A stretch of DNA of 64,000 nt from contig NZ_KE136479.1 of the NCBI RefSeq assembly GCF_000407165.1, positions 1,127,464-1,191,463 on the forward strand. The letters run 5' to 3'. The DNA is from Enterococcus haemoperoxidus ATCC BAA-382 (GTDB lineage Bacteria; Bacillota; Bacilli; Lactobacillales; Enterococcaceae). The notes beneath the pieces are model-generated. The model saw nothing but the letters and a program-made list of their open reading frames with translations, had not been told where the DNA came from and made no database searches. The translations under genes and the position numbers were made by a program. The stretch's first letter is position 1, and every line of letters starts with the position of its first letter. Of this stretch, positions 46,826 through 56,605 are shown piece after piece.

Positions 46826-48118
46826 ATGAACTATACTCAAGGGATTGTAAAAAAAAGTGTTTTAACCGTAGCATTAGTTTCAACAGGCTTATTATTGTTT
46901 AGCAATGCAACAACTGCGAATGCTGAAGCGTCAAGTGAAATGAAGGCTAATACAAATGAACAAAGAGCAGCAAGAGTTATAGCTAATAACTTTAAACAAT
47001 TTAAACAGCTAATAGAATCGGGTGAAACTGTAATCACTGTGAATGGAACCATTATTTTCACGGACGATGTTTACGTGGATGGAGATTTAGAAATTAATGG
47101 TTCCGGAAGATTAATAACAAATGGCTATGGATTAAATACAGACTATGGTAATTTTACTAAAATAGTTTTGAAAAGAATAAGTGTTACTTCTAGCGGAACA
47201 AAAAGTTTGATAGAAGATAGTTTTAATGAAACTGGTTCGATTGAACTTGATTCGGTAAACTATTCTGGCAATAAACCATTAGTAAAAGTTCCGGGAAGTG
47301 TAACATTATTTGGTAACAACAAATTAGAAATAGAATCAAGATATGATAATTTTACTATTGAAGCTGGGAGTATCAACTACCAAGGTGCACAGACAACTTC
47401 AGGACCAATAAAAGTGAACAACGGTGATTTGATTGTTAATTCAGGTGAACTAACAATTACAGGAACTTACGGATCGATGGGAATGGATCATGGAAGTATC
47501 GTTCTTAATGGAGAGCATTCAATCGTTGTGAACAATAGTGCGAAACTAAATGTAAATGGAATAGCTAATGGTGTTTATGCCCCAAAAGGAACATTATCAG
47601 TATCTGATGGAGCCAATGTAATAATCCAATCAGACGGAAGTAAAATGCGACCTGGCGTACTTTATAGCGTCCTGTCTATTCAGAATATTTCCGTACAAGG
47701 AACTGGTGTTGTAGGAAGCAATGGTAAGCTGACCGTGACTTCTCCAAATAAAACGAATGTTAGAAATATTGATTTAGGGGAATATGGCTCCATCGATATC
47801 GACAATGGAGGGTTTGATTTTAATAATCAATACTATAGATGTACACCTATTTCAATGAGAAATACAAGTATTGGGTTTCTGAATATTAATATGGATAGAG
47901 GTTTTATTGAAGGTTGGGTGAATAGAGGGAAAACGACTACTCCGACACCAACAAATCTTTGGCGACCTATTTCTAATGTAAGCTTAACCTTAGACAATCC
48001 GAATAGATCTTCAGTCATTGCTCGATCAACAATAGACTATGCTGATAACGATCAATTTAAAACACAATTCCAAATGCAAAATTACGGAAGAATAAGTAAC
48101 ATGCGCTTTGTTCGATAA
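46826..48118 (+). CDS. Secreted beta-helix (pectate lyase-like) adhesin
   Basis: This 430-residue protein has a signal peptide (cleavage near TANA/EAS, about residue 33). A long series of short beta-strand repeats rich in N, G, S, V and I follows: [19 protein letters not shown], then [15 protein letters not shown] and [16 protein letters not shown]. This is the pattern of right-handed parallel beta-helix 'pectate lyase-like adhesive' domains found in enterococcal and lactobacillar surface proteins. No catalytic or sorting motif is visible. It is the last gene of the surface locus and ends at a terminator. Confidence 0.75.
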
Positions 48119-48187
48119 ATTTAGCACCTAAATTATAATTGAAATGCTGTTTGTTTCGCTAGATATCCAAACAATATTATCATACTG

Positions 48188-48226
48188 AAAATAGAGTGGC
48201 GTAACCCGCTCTATTTTTTTTTTTTG
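48188..48226 (+). terminator. Terminator of the SipW/surface locus
   Basis: AAATAGAGTGG and CCGCTCTATTT (within 48188-48215) pair with one G-U, followed by a long T run. Confidence 0.85.
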
Positions 48227-48373
48227 AAAAAAATGTTTGATTTCTTTTATCTAGAGTTAAACTATCTCTTTATTCGCAATGCTACATAATTAGCTTTATA
48301 ATAAATAGAGGTATTATAAAACGCTAAAATGAAACATCATTTACTAGTAAAATTCATGTAGGAGAAAAAGTTT

Positions 48374-50617
48374 ATGGAAAATCAATTCATTAAGATCAAA
48401 AATGCTACTCAAAATAATTTAAAACACGTCACAACACAAATACCAAAACATCAATTAACTGTTGTAACAGGTGTTTCTGGATCTGGAAAGTCTTCTCTAA
48501 TTTTTGATACGTTAGCTGCTGAATCTAGAAGAGAACTAAATGATACTTTCCCAAGTTTCTTACAAAAATATCTACCTAAATATGGCAGACCAACCGTAGA
48601 TAACATTGAAAATTTACCTGTTGCGATCGTGATCGAGCAAAAGAAATTATCTTCAAATTCTAGATCAACAGTCGGAACATATACAGATATTTATACATTT
48701 TTACGGTTACTTTTTTCAAGGGTAGGCAAACCATTTGTTGGCTATTCGGATACTTTTTCTTTCAATCATCCGGACGGTAAGTGCCCAGAATGTGATGGCA
48801 TCGGCACTGTAACAACTATTGATATTCATAAATTAGTCGATTTTAATAAATCACTAAACGAGGGACCTATAGATTTTCCAACTTTCCATTCAGGCTTTTG
48901 GCGTTGGAAACGTTACGCGGACAGTGGACTATTTGATTTGGATAAAAAAATAAAAGACTATTCGAAAGAAGAGCTAGATTTATTTTTGTATGCACCGCAA
49001 CAAAAATTAAAAAATCCACCAGAAAAATGGCCTCACACTGCACTTTTTGAAGGATTGATACCTAGGATGAGACGAAGTATTCTTCAATCAGACGAAGGGA
49101 AAAGGCACCAAAAACAATTAGATCGCTTCGTTACTATTGAAACGTGTCCAGCTTGTTATGGCACTCGAGTAAACGAACGAGTGAGAAGTTGTAAAATTTT
49201 TGGTAAAAGTATTGCTGATGTAGTCACCTATTCGCTTGATGAATTAACATCGTTTATAGAAAAAATCGAAGACCCATTGGCTGTAGATATTAAACCCGAA
49301 ATTCAAAAGCGCTTAAAGGCATTAATGGAAATTGGTTTAAGCTATTTAACTTTGGGGAGATCGACTGGCAGTCTTTCTGGAGGGGAAGCGCAACGTATTA
49401 GAATTTCGAAATATATCAATAGCGCACTAAATGATATGATGTATATTTTAGATGAGCCAAGTGCTGGTCTTCACCCAAAAGACATCGATCGGATCAACAA
49501 AGCGTTGCTTTCTTTGAAAAATAAAGGCAATACAGTCATCTTAGTAGAACATAACCCTCAACTGATTCGCTCTGCAGACTATATTCTTGATATGGGACCT
49601 GGTGCTGGAGAAGGCGGAGGAGAACTTCAATTTGCGGGCGATTATTCTAAGTTCCTTGAAGCCAAAACCATCACAAGTGAAGCATTGCAGACAACGATAC
49701 AAATAAAGAAGAAGACACGGAAACCAAAGAACTTTTTGGATATAAAAAATGTCAATCTTCATAATCTAAAAAACTTTTCCGCAAGAATACCATTAGGTGT
49801 CATGACGGTTATTTGTGGTGTTGCAGGTTCAGGTAAATCATCATTGGGTGAGGTCATCCGTCAGACTTCTATTGAAGAAAATCAAGAGATTGTAGCGATT
49901 TCACAAAAAAGCATTGGAATCAATTTGCGTTCTACTCCGTTGACGTATTTAGATATCTTCGGGAAAATCCGTGAACTATTTGCCAAAGAAAATGGTGTAA
50001 GTGCTGCTTTATTTAGCTATAATTCAAAAGGCGCTTGTCCAAGGTGTCGCGGTAAAGGTGTAATCATTTCTGATATGGCTTTTATGGAAGATATTGTGAC
50101 AACGTGCGAAGTCTGTCATGGTACACGTTATGATCCAGAAGTTCTGAAGTACACATATGAAGGTAAAACGATTGTCGATGTTTTAGAAATGACAGTCAAT
50201 GAGAGTGGCCAATTCTTTTCCAGTCAGCCCTTCAAAAAAGAATTATTAACATTAATGGAAGTTGGATTGGGTTATTTAAGGTTAAACCAGTCTTTAACAA
50301 CACTTTCTGGAGGCGAGTTGCAACGCTTGAAATTAGCAAACCAGCTGCATAAGAAAGGAACGATTTATTTATTAGATGAACCAACGGATGGTTTACATTT
50401 AGCAGACATCAACAATTTATTGAGGCTTTTTAATCAAATGGTTGATGAAGGAAGTAGTTTGATTCTTTTAGAACATCATTTGAGTATCATCAAACAAGCT
50501 GATTGGCTCATCGAAATTGGTCCAGAAGGCGGTGCAAAAGGTGGTCAATTAATATTTAGCGGAACACCCGAAGAGCTATCAACTTCAAATGATGAAATCA
50601 CAAAACCTTACTTGTAA
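48374..50617 (+). CDS. UvrA-like ABC ATPase lacking the UvrB-binding domain
   Basis: This 747-residue protein has two ABC modules in UvrA style: Walker A GVSGSGKSS near residue 36 and GVAGSGKSS near 480, with signatures LSGGEAQRI and LSGGELQRL. Zinc-finger pairs are CPECDGIGT/CPACYGTR and CPRCRGKG/CEVCHGTR. At about 750 residues it is much shorter than UvrA (about 940) and fits the class II UvrA-like/drug-resistance (DrrC-like) group. It may protect against DNA-binding drugs; that role is inferred. The ATG follows TAGGAGA. Confidence 0.88.
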   Translation: MENQFIKIKNATQNNLKHVTTQIPKHQLTVVTGVSGSGKSSLIFDTLAAESRRELNDTFPSFLQKYLPKYGRPTVDNIENLPVAIVIEQKKLSSNSRSTVGTYTDIYTFLRLLFSRVGKPFVGYSDTFSFNHPDGKCPECDGIGTVTTIDIHKLVDFNKSLNEGPIDFPTFHSGFWRWKRYADSGLFDLDKKIKDYSKEELDLFLYAPQQKLKNPPEKWPHTALFEGLIPRMRRSILQSDEGKRHQKQLDRFVTIETCPACYGTRVNERVRSCKIFGKSIADVVTYSLDELTSFIEKIEDPLAVDIKPEIQKRLKALMEIGLSYLTLGRSTGSLSGGEAQRIRISKYINSALNDMMYILDEPSAGLHPKDIDRINKALLSLKNKGNTVILVEHNPQLIRSADYILDMGPGAGEGGGELQFAGDYSKFLEAKTITSEALQTTIQIKKKTRKPKNFLDIKNVNLHNLKNFSARIPLGVMTVICGVAGSGKSSLGEVIRQTSIEENQEIVAISQKSIGINLRSTPLTYLDIFGKIRELFAKENGVSAALFSYNSKGACPRCRGKGVIISDMAFMEDIVTTCEVCHGTRYDPEVLKYTYEGKTIVDVLEMTVNESGQFFSSQPFKKELLTLMEVGLGYLRLNQSLTTLSGGELQRLKLANQLHKKGTIYLLDEPTDGLHLADINNLLRLFNQMVDEGSSLILLEHHLSIIKQADWLIEIGPEGGAKGGQLIFSGTPEELSTSNDEITKPYL

Positions 50618-50647
50618 TAGAATTAACAGTGTGAAAAAAGTACAAAA

Positions 50648-50758
50648 GTCGAGAAAAAAAGCAGATCCTTTGAAAATTAACTGAAATTCACAAAAATTTA
50701 AAAAGCAATTTTCGTGAATTCCCTCTTATTTCTCGGAGCTAAATGCTTTTGTCTCGTC
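50648..50758. repeat. Intergenic inverted-repeat element, copy 2
   Basis: Outer arms (GTCGAGAAAAAAAGCAG... at 50648 and ...TGCTTTTGTCTCGTC ending near 50758) are imperfect complements. The inner arms AATTCACAAAAATT (50685-50698) and AATTTTCGTGAATT (50707-50720) pair almost perfectly. The right half, CTTATTTCTCGGAGCT then TGCTTTTGTCTCG, matches the copy at 54519. The rest of the 50618-51005 gap is the helicase leader, with no gene seen. Confidence 0.6.
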
Positions 50759-51005
50759 TTCTTTTTGTTTTCTTTAAGATAAAGGATTTTAGCTGGTAAT
50801 AGATTTTTTGAAACACCGTTAAATCGATTCACACAAAACAACAATAATAATTTAGCCTCTTGCAGTTCAGTGACTTTTCATGGATAATAAGGAACTGAGC
50901 CTAAAAAATATTCAGACAATTAAAAGTAAAATTCAACTCACACGAAAAAAGTTTTTACTGTGTGCAAAATATTTTGATCGATAAAAATAGAAGAATGGGG
51001 AAACA

Positions 51006-52454
51006 ATGAATAAAATAAATTTCAATACCTATCCAATAAGTGACGTAATCCTAGAAGCCATTTCAGATTTAGGCTATGAAACACCAACACCAGTCCAACA
51101 AGCAGTAATTCCAGCTGTTTTGGATAGAAAAGATGTCTTAGTTCAATCTCAAACTGGCAGCGGGAAAACGGCTAGTTTTGCTATCCCGCTTTGCGAAAAA
51201 GTCGACTGGGTCGAAAATAAACCACAAGTCCTTGTTTTAGAGCCAACAAGAGAGTTAGCTCAACAAGTGCAAGAAGATATAATCAATATCGGTCGCTATA
51301 AAAGAATAAAAGCAACGGCTGTTTACGGGAAAGCATCTTATGTAAAACAAAAATCAGAATTAAAACAAAAAAGCCATATCGTGGTTGGAACACCTGGACG
51401 GGTGTTAGACCATATCCTAAAAGGAACGCTTCCTCTTGAAAAAATTAATTGTTTGGTGATCGACGAAGCAGATGAAATGTTGAACATGGGCTTTATTGAA
51501 CAAGTAAAAGAGATTATAGCGGCATTACCAGAAGCTAAAAATACTCTTCTTTTCTCTGCGACAATGCCAAAAACAATTGAAAAACTGAGTAGTGCGTATT
51601 TGCGTGAACCAGTTGTTATAAAAATCGAGGCATCAGAAAAAACAACACCGAAGATCCAACATGCTTTTTTAGATGTAACAGAGGAACATAAATTTGCTGC
51701 TTTAGAGGCAGTAACGATCGTTGAAAATCCAGATACCTGTATCATCTTTGCTAATACTCAAGAAAAAGTCAATGATACATACGATTTCTTAGTCAAATCC
51801 GGATACCCAGTCGGAAAATTACATGGTGGTATGATGCAAGAAGACCGCTTTGAAGTAATGGATGCTTTTAGAAAAGGCAAGTTTCGTTATCTCGTGGCGA
51901 CAGATGTAGCAGCTCGAGGTATTGATATTGAAAATATTACTCATGTCATTAACCTTGATGTACCTTTTGAAAAAGAAAGCTACATCCACCGTGTAGGAAG
52001 AACAGGACGTGCGGGCAAAGAAGGGTATGCACTGACATTTGTTACTTCAAAAGAAGACTCTTTAAAAAAAGAAATTGAAGCTTTTAGTGAATTAACAATG
52101 ACACGAATCACTTTGCCGAATGCTAAACAAGTAGCAAGAAACAAACCAGCATTTGAGAAAAAAATAACAACAAAGCAAAAACCAAAGCACCAAAAAGCCA
52201 AACGTGTAAATGAAGAAATCACAAAAGTTTATTTCAATGGCGGTAAAAAAAAGAAATTACGAGCGCTTGATTTTGTAGGAACCATTTCAAAAATAGAAGG
52301 CATTTCATCAGAAGACATAGGAATTATTACGATTCAAGAGAATGTGACTTATGTTGATATTCTAAACGGAAAAGGTCAACTAGTTATTCAAGCAATGAAA
52401 GAACGAACAATCAAAGGCAAGCAATTAAAAGTACATGTAGCAAGAAAAAAATAA
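51006..52454 (+). CDS. dbpA: DEAD-box RNA helicase, DbpA/YxiN type
   Basis: This 482-residue helicase has all DEAD-box motifs: QSQTGSGKT (motif I), [52 protein letters not shown] and HRVGRTGR. The C-terminal domain (about 405-480, [29 protein letters not shown]) is the DbpA RNA-binding domain that recognises hairpin 92 of 23S rRNA. It acts in 50S subunit assembly. A Lys/Arg-rich linker separates the parts. A long leader precedes it, as in cold-induced helicases. Confidence 0.92.
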   Translation: MNKINFNTYPISDVILEAISDLGYETPTPVQQAVIPAVLDRKDVLVQSQTGSGKTASFAIPLCEKVDWVENKPQVLVLEPTRELAQQVQEDIINIGRYKRIKATAVYGKASYVKQKSELKQKSHIVVGTPGRVLDHILKGTLPLEKINCLVIDEADEMLNMGFIEQVKEIIAALPEAKNTLLFSATMPKTIEKLSSAYLREPVVIKIEASEKTTPKIQHAFLDVTEEHKFAALEAVTIVENPDTCIIFANTQEKVNDTYDFLVKSGYPVGKLHGGMMQEDRFEVMDAFRKGKFRYLVATDVAARGIDIENITHVINLDVPFEKESYIHRVGRTGRAGKEGYALTFVTSKEDSLKKEIEAFSELTMTRITLPNAKQVARNKPAFEKKITTKQKPKHQKAKRVNEEITKVYFNGGKKKKLRALDFVGTISKIEGISSEDIGIITIQENVTYVDILNGKGQLVIQAMKERTIKGKQLKVHVARKK

Positions 52455-52460
52455 TATAAT

Positions 52461-52504
52461 AAGAAACATAAATCAAGGAAGGTTGAGATATGTTTCTTTT
52501 TCTT
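52461..52504 (+). terminator. Helicase gene terminator
   Basis: AAGAAACATA (52461-52470) and TATGTTTCTT (52489-52498) are perfect complements, then TTTTCTTT. Confidence 0.9.
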
Positions 52505-52698
52505 TGCTTAAAATTGATAGAAAGTCCATTTTCTATTTATTATAATACTCTAAATTTTGTTTAAGAAGCGAAAAATAAACGCAAACAAAGTGAGTAAACG
52601 AGGTAAAATAAAAGAACACTGTTCTTTGAAAGTCTGTGTATAAAGTCAGATTTTTTAACAGAGATAAATAGAAAAACCCACTTTGGAGATAAGGTAGA

Positions 52699-54513
52699 AT
52701 GAAAAAAATAAAAGACCTAATTAATAGTCGTAATCTTTCAACAACTAAAAATCGAAAACGAGTTGGCGTGATTGTTTTGTTTCTAGCCGTTTTGATTTTT
52801 TTACTCTTTACAATTCGATTATCCTATATTCTGATTACTGGCAAAGTTGCTGGAACGTCTCTTTCTGAAAAGACGAAAGAGCTGTATGAGGTTCATGAGA
52901 CATTAGACGCAAAACGAGGATCGATTTTTGATAAAGATGGTAATGTCCTAGTCGAAGATTCGAGCGCATTTTCGTTATACGCTATTTTAGATGAAAACTA
53001 TACCGATTTAGAAGGTAAAAAACTATACGTCCAAGAAAAAGATTGGGCAACAATTGCTGAAATTTTTGAAAAACATGTAAAAATAGAGAAAGAGATGACC
53101 TTGAAACAATTAAAACCGAGTGTAAATGAAGCCGGAGAGACAGTTACAACAGTTGAATTTGGTACAAATGGGAAAAATTTAAGTTTTGAAACAAAAAGAA
53201 GTATTGAAGAAGAGCTGGCAAAGCAAAAAATTTCAGGTATTTATTTTAGAGAAGAGAAAAAGCGTGCCTATCAAGTTGGTAATTTCGCTTCATATTTTAT
53301 CGGTTATACCAACACAGACGACCAAGGAAATGAACATGGGGTCATGGGGATCGAAGAAGCTTATGATGAAAAGCTATCTGGTAAAAATGGCTCTCGTAGT
53401 TATGAGAAAAACTCTGCATTCGGTGATGTAAAACCAGGAAGTGTAAAAGAAAAAAAACGTGTCGATGGAAGTGATATATACACCACGTTAGATAGCAATT
53501 TACAGTTTTATCTGGAAGAGTTATTAGACGATGCTGCACAAAAATACCAACCAGAGCATATCACAGCCACTTTGATGGAAGCAAAAACGGGGAATATACT
53601 AGCAACCTCTCAACGTCCATCTTTTGAATTAGACACAAGAAAAGGGTTAGATGACCCAAACACTGCTCGTTGGAGTAATATTTTGGTAGAAGATGTTTAT
53701 GAACCAGGTTCGACAATGAAAAGCATGATGGTCGCAAGTGCAATTGAAGAAAATAAGTTTAACGAAAGTGAACAGTTTCCCTCAGGAAGTATCAAAGTCG
53801 ATGATGCCACAATCAATGATTGGAATAATGGTGTTGGAGAAGGAAATATGACATTTAGACAAGGTCTAGCTTGGTCAAGTAATGTCGGAATGGTGACACT
53901 TCAAGAGCGGATGCCTGATTTGTGGCAAGAGTATCTTAAGAAATTTGGTTTTGGTCAAAGCACGAATTTTGGTTTAGCTGGTGAGGCTGCTGGAGAAATA
54001 CAGAATAAAACAACAGTAGACAGAGCAATGACCTCGTATGGTCAAGGAATCTCTGTTACTCACTTGCAAATGCTTCAGGCTTATACGGCAATTGCTAACG
54101 GTGGGAAAATGCTGAAACCTACTATTGTTAGTAAAGTTGTTTCTTCAAATGGGGAGGAAACAATCACTCAACCTGAAACAGTTGGAACACCAATTTCAAG
54201 TGAAACTGCGGGGAAAGTCTTGGAATATATGAAAGATGTGACAGTGGATCCTAAGTATGGTATGGGAAAAGAATATGCGATAGATGGAATAAATGTCTCA
54301 GCTAAAACAGGGACAGCAGAATTTTTTGAAAATGGTGCATATCAAAAACAAGAATATTTACATTCTGTGGTAACGATCACCCCAACTGAAGATCCTAAAT
54401 ATATCTTTTATATGACACTTAAAAAACCATTGTTGGAAGGTATATCGGCAAATGACATTATTTCTAATGTTTCTAATAATTTAGTCAAGCGAGCAATGGT
54501 TGCTCGTGATTAA
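52699..54513 (+). CDS. Class B penicillin-binding protein (transpeptidase)
   Basis: This 604-residue protein has a short cytoplasmic start, one transmembrane span (about 24-46), a dimerisation domain (HETLDAKRGSIFDKDGNVL) and a transpeptidase domain. Active-site motifs are STMK (in EPGSTMKSMM), SSN (AWSSNVG) and KTGTAEF. It most resembles FtsI/PBP2X-type enzymes, but no C-terminal PASTA repeats are present and it lies outside a dcw cluster. It may be an accessory septal or low-affinity enzyme; which one is not certain. The ATG follows AAGGTAG. A terminator-like repeat follows. Confidence 0.88.
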   Translation: MKKIKDLINSRNLSTTKNRKRVGVIVLFLAVLIFLLFTIRLSYILITGKVAGTSLSEKTKELYEVHETLDAKRGSIFDKDGNVLVEDSSAFSLYAILDENYTDLEGKKLYVQEKDWATIAEIFEKHVKIEKEMTLKQLKPSVNEAGETVTTVEFGTNGKNLSFETKRSIEEELAKQKISGIYFREEKKRAYQVGNFASYFIGYTNTDDQGNEHGVMGIEEAYDEKLSGKNGSRSYEKNSAFGDVKPGSVKEKKRVDGSDIYTTLDSNLQFYLEELLDDAAQKYQPEHITATLMEAKTGNILATSQRPSFELDTRKGLDDPNTARWSNILVEDVYEPGSTMKSMMVASAIEENKFNESEQFPSGSIKVDDATINDWNNGVGEGNMTFRQGLAWSSNVGMVTLQERMPDLWQEYLKKFGFGQSTNFGLAGEAAGEIQNKTTVDRAMTSYGQGISVTHLQMLQAYTAIANGGKMLKPTIVSKVVSSNGEETITQPETVGTPISSETAGKVLEYMKDVTVDPKYGMGKEYAIDGINVSAKTGTAEFFENGAYQKQEYLHSVVTITPTEDPKYIFYMTLKKPLLEGISANDIISNVSNNLVKRAMVARD

Positions 54514-54518
54514 AAATA

Positions 54519-54624
54519 GGCCGAGACAAAAGCTTATTTCCGAAGGAGCTGCTTTTTTCTCGCCGTTTATTCGGATTTAGAGCGCGAAACAAAACTGTTC
54601 TTTAGTTTTGTTTTGCGCTCTTTA
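54519..54624. repeat. Intergenic hairpin repeat, copy 3, with bidirectional terminator
   Basis: GAGACAAAAGC (54523-54533) pairs with GCTTTTTTCTC (54551-54561) around TTATTTCCGAAGGAGCT. A second hairpin, GAGCGC...AAACAAAACT (54580-54596) with AGTTTTGTTTTGCGCTC (54604-54620), overlaps the 3' end of rqcH. It should terminate both convergent genes. It is related to copies 1 and 2. Confidence 0.7.
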
Positions 54625-56308
54625 ATGTTTCCAGTAATTGCTCATCTGGCGTTACATAAATCGTTTTTTGATTTTCATAAATAACATATCCTGGTTTAGC
54701 ACCATTCGGTTTATGAACATGTTTTACTTGAACATAATCAACAGGAACTTGGGCAGATAAACGATATTTAGAGTAATAGGCAGCAAGATTGGCAGCTTCC
54801 AACAAAGTTTCCTTGGAAGGATCAGTATCTTTAATGATTACATGAGAGCCAGGAATATCTTTTGCATGCAACCAAATATCCGTTTTTTTAGCCGTTCTAA
54901 GTGTGAGCTGATCATTTTGTAGATTGTTGCGGCCTACAAGAATCAGGCTACCGTCAGTTGAATAGAATTCTTCTGGTTTACTTTTCTTTGGTTGTTTCTG
55001 TTTTTTTGCACCGCGATTTTTAACATACCCTTGCTCGATCAATTCCTCACGAATCATTTGAATATCCATCGGACCTGCAATTTCCAATTGTGACAAAACA
55101 GATTCTAAATAGCCGATTTCTTGATTGGCTTGTTCGATTTGACCATGAACAACTTTCACTGCATTTTTTAGTTTTTGATATTTTTGAAAGTATTTTTGAG
55201 CATTTTGATTTGGTGTAAGGGCTGGATTTAGTTTAATTTTTAGTAAATGATCTTCTTCGTAGTAATTTGGCAATTCAACGAATTCAGCACCTTTTGGTAC
55301 TTGAGCCATAAACGTTGTTAGAAGCTCACCGTCACGACGATAGTTTTCTGCATGTTCGGTGTCTGCTAATGTTTGCTGAAGTTTTACAACTTTGCTTTGG
55401 TTTCGTTTAAGCTCATTTTCAATTTTATGGATCAGCTCTCCGCCTTGTTGCTTAACGCGGTCTTTTTCAGCTTTTCCGCCATAAAATGTATCTAACAGTT
55501 TGCTAAGATTTACAAAATTTTCTTGTTTTCCTTCAAGAGATGAGAAGGGAAGGGGCGTAAAAAATTCTTTTTTCTCTGTTATTGTTAAAGTTGGTGCGAG
55601 TTCATTTTCTATAGAAGACCAAAATGACTGCCATACAAGCATTTTTTCATTAGGTCGTTCATTTAAACGAAAGGCTATCTCGTCTGCGGTGTCTTTACCT
55701 AGACCTTGAAATTGACCTTGTAAATACTTTCCATTTATTTCACTTGTTTTTGAAAGGATTTCAAAAACTTTTTCTTTACTTGCTAAAAATGGATTTTGCA
55801 GATCTTGTTTTGGTGGGTCAATGTATTCAACACCAGGCAGTAAAGAACGATAACTGTTTTGAGAGCTACCAATATGTTTGATCGCATCCAAAATTTTGCC
55901 ATTTTCTTTGTTTATCAAAACGATCGTACTGTGTCTACCCATAAGTTCAACGATAAGAACGATATTTTGCAGATCACCTAGTTCATCTCTTTTGGTGAAA
56001 GTAAAGTGGATCACTCGATCATTATCGATTTGATGAATCTTTTCTAAAATGGCACCTTCAAGAAACTTTCGCAACATCATAACAAAGTTTGGCGGTGTGT
56101 CAGGATTTGCATACGCAATTTCTGTAAGTTGGACTCGAGCATAACTTGGATGAGCCGATAAAAGTAATTTATGATTTTTCCCTTTAGTACGGATAACTAA
56201 GATAATTTCATTTTCGTAAGGCTGATGAATTTTTGAAATCCGCCCTGTAGCTAAAGTCTCGGACAATTCGGAGACCATTGCATGAGTAAATACGCCATCA
56301 AATGACAT
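54602..56308 (-). CDS. rqcH: Rqc2 homologue RqcH (NFACT/fibronectin-binding-like protein)
   Basis: This protein of about 568 residues starts MSFDGVFTHAMVSEL, with the NFACT-N domain, a long central coiled coil (about 270-440, KIENELKRNQSKVVKLQQTL) and the NFACT-R domain near the C-terminus (WLHAKDIPGSHVIIKD). RqcH binds stalled 50S subunits carrying peptidyl-tRNA and adds alanine tails that mark the chain for degradation. It was formerly named a fibronectin-binding protein (FbpA/PavA). The start at 56308 is 6 bases after GAGGG; an ATG two codons upstream touches that site. Confidence 0.93.
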   Translation of the reverse strand: MSFDGVFTHAMVSELSETLATGRISKIHQPYENEIILVIRTKGKNHKLLLSAHPSYARVQLTEIAYANPDTPPNFVMMLRKFLEGAILEKIHQIDNDRVIHFTFTKRDELGDLQNIVLIVELMGRHSTIVLINKENGKILDAIKHIGSSQNSYRSLLPGVEYIDPPKQDLQNPFLASKEKVFEILSKTSEINGKYLQGQFQGLGKDTADEIAFRLNERPNEKMLVWQSFWSSIENELAPTLTITEKKEFFTPLPFSSLEGKQENFVNLSKLLDTFYGGKAEKDRVKQQGGELIHKIENELKRNQSKVVKLQQTLADTEHAENYRRDGELLTTFMAQVPKGAEFVELPNYYEEDHLLKIKLNPALTPNQNAQKYFQKYQKLKNAVKVVHGQIEQANQEIGYLESVLSQLEIAGPMDIQMIREELIEQGYVKNRGAKKQKQPKKSKPEEFYSTDGSLILVGRNNLQNDQLTLRTAKKTDIWLHAKDIPGSHVIIKDTDPSKETLLEAANLAAYYSKYRLSAQVPVDYVQVKHVHKPNGAKPGYVIYENQKTIYVTPDEQLLETLKSAKQN

Positions 56309-56451
56309 AAACATCCCTCAATTCTATATACATAATAATACTATTATAACGGAGTTCTTTTTATTTATAAAGGAAGTGGGAAATAAAAGCTTGAGAATGT
56401 GAAATTGATGAATCTATTTTGTAAATGACTGCGCTTTCCTTTGTTTTTTAG

Positions 56452-56605
56452 TATAATGTGGGTAGATTTATTTCTCAGTTTTGCAAGCTAGTCTCTCGGG
56501 AAAAAGGGAAAGAATGCATGAAGTAAAAAACCTTAGCCATAATTTCTTATTTTTCTGTCGTGACTAACTGAGCCGCTACGCTTTTAAATTAGGGAGGAAA
56601 ACGAT
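56452..56605 (+). promoter_or_regulatory. Structured 5' leader of the 56606 gene
   Basis: After TATAAT (56452-56457) a leader of about 140 bases can fold. CTCAGTT (56474-56480) pairs with AACTGAG (56566-56572), flanked by TAGTC/GACTA. Inside, CGGGAAAAA (near 56497) can pair with TTTTTCTGTCG. The closed multi-stem shape resembles a cis-regulatory RNA, but no known riboswitch class was recognised. Confidence 0.4.

Noticed and set aside
56557-56582. Resemblance of GTCGTGACT...GCCGC to the ZTP (pfl) riboswitch core
   Set aside because: Only about six bases lie between the two parts, too few for the required helices, and the CCGCCUGGGC loop is not matched.
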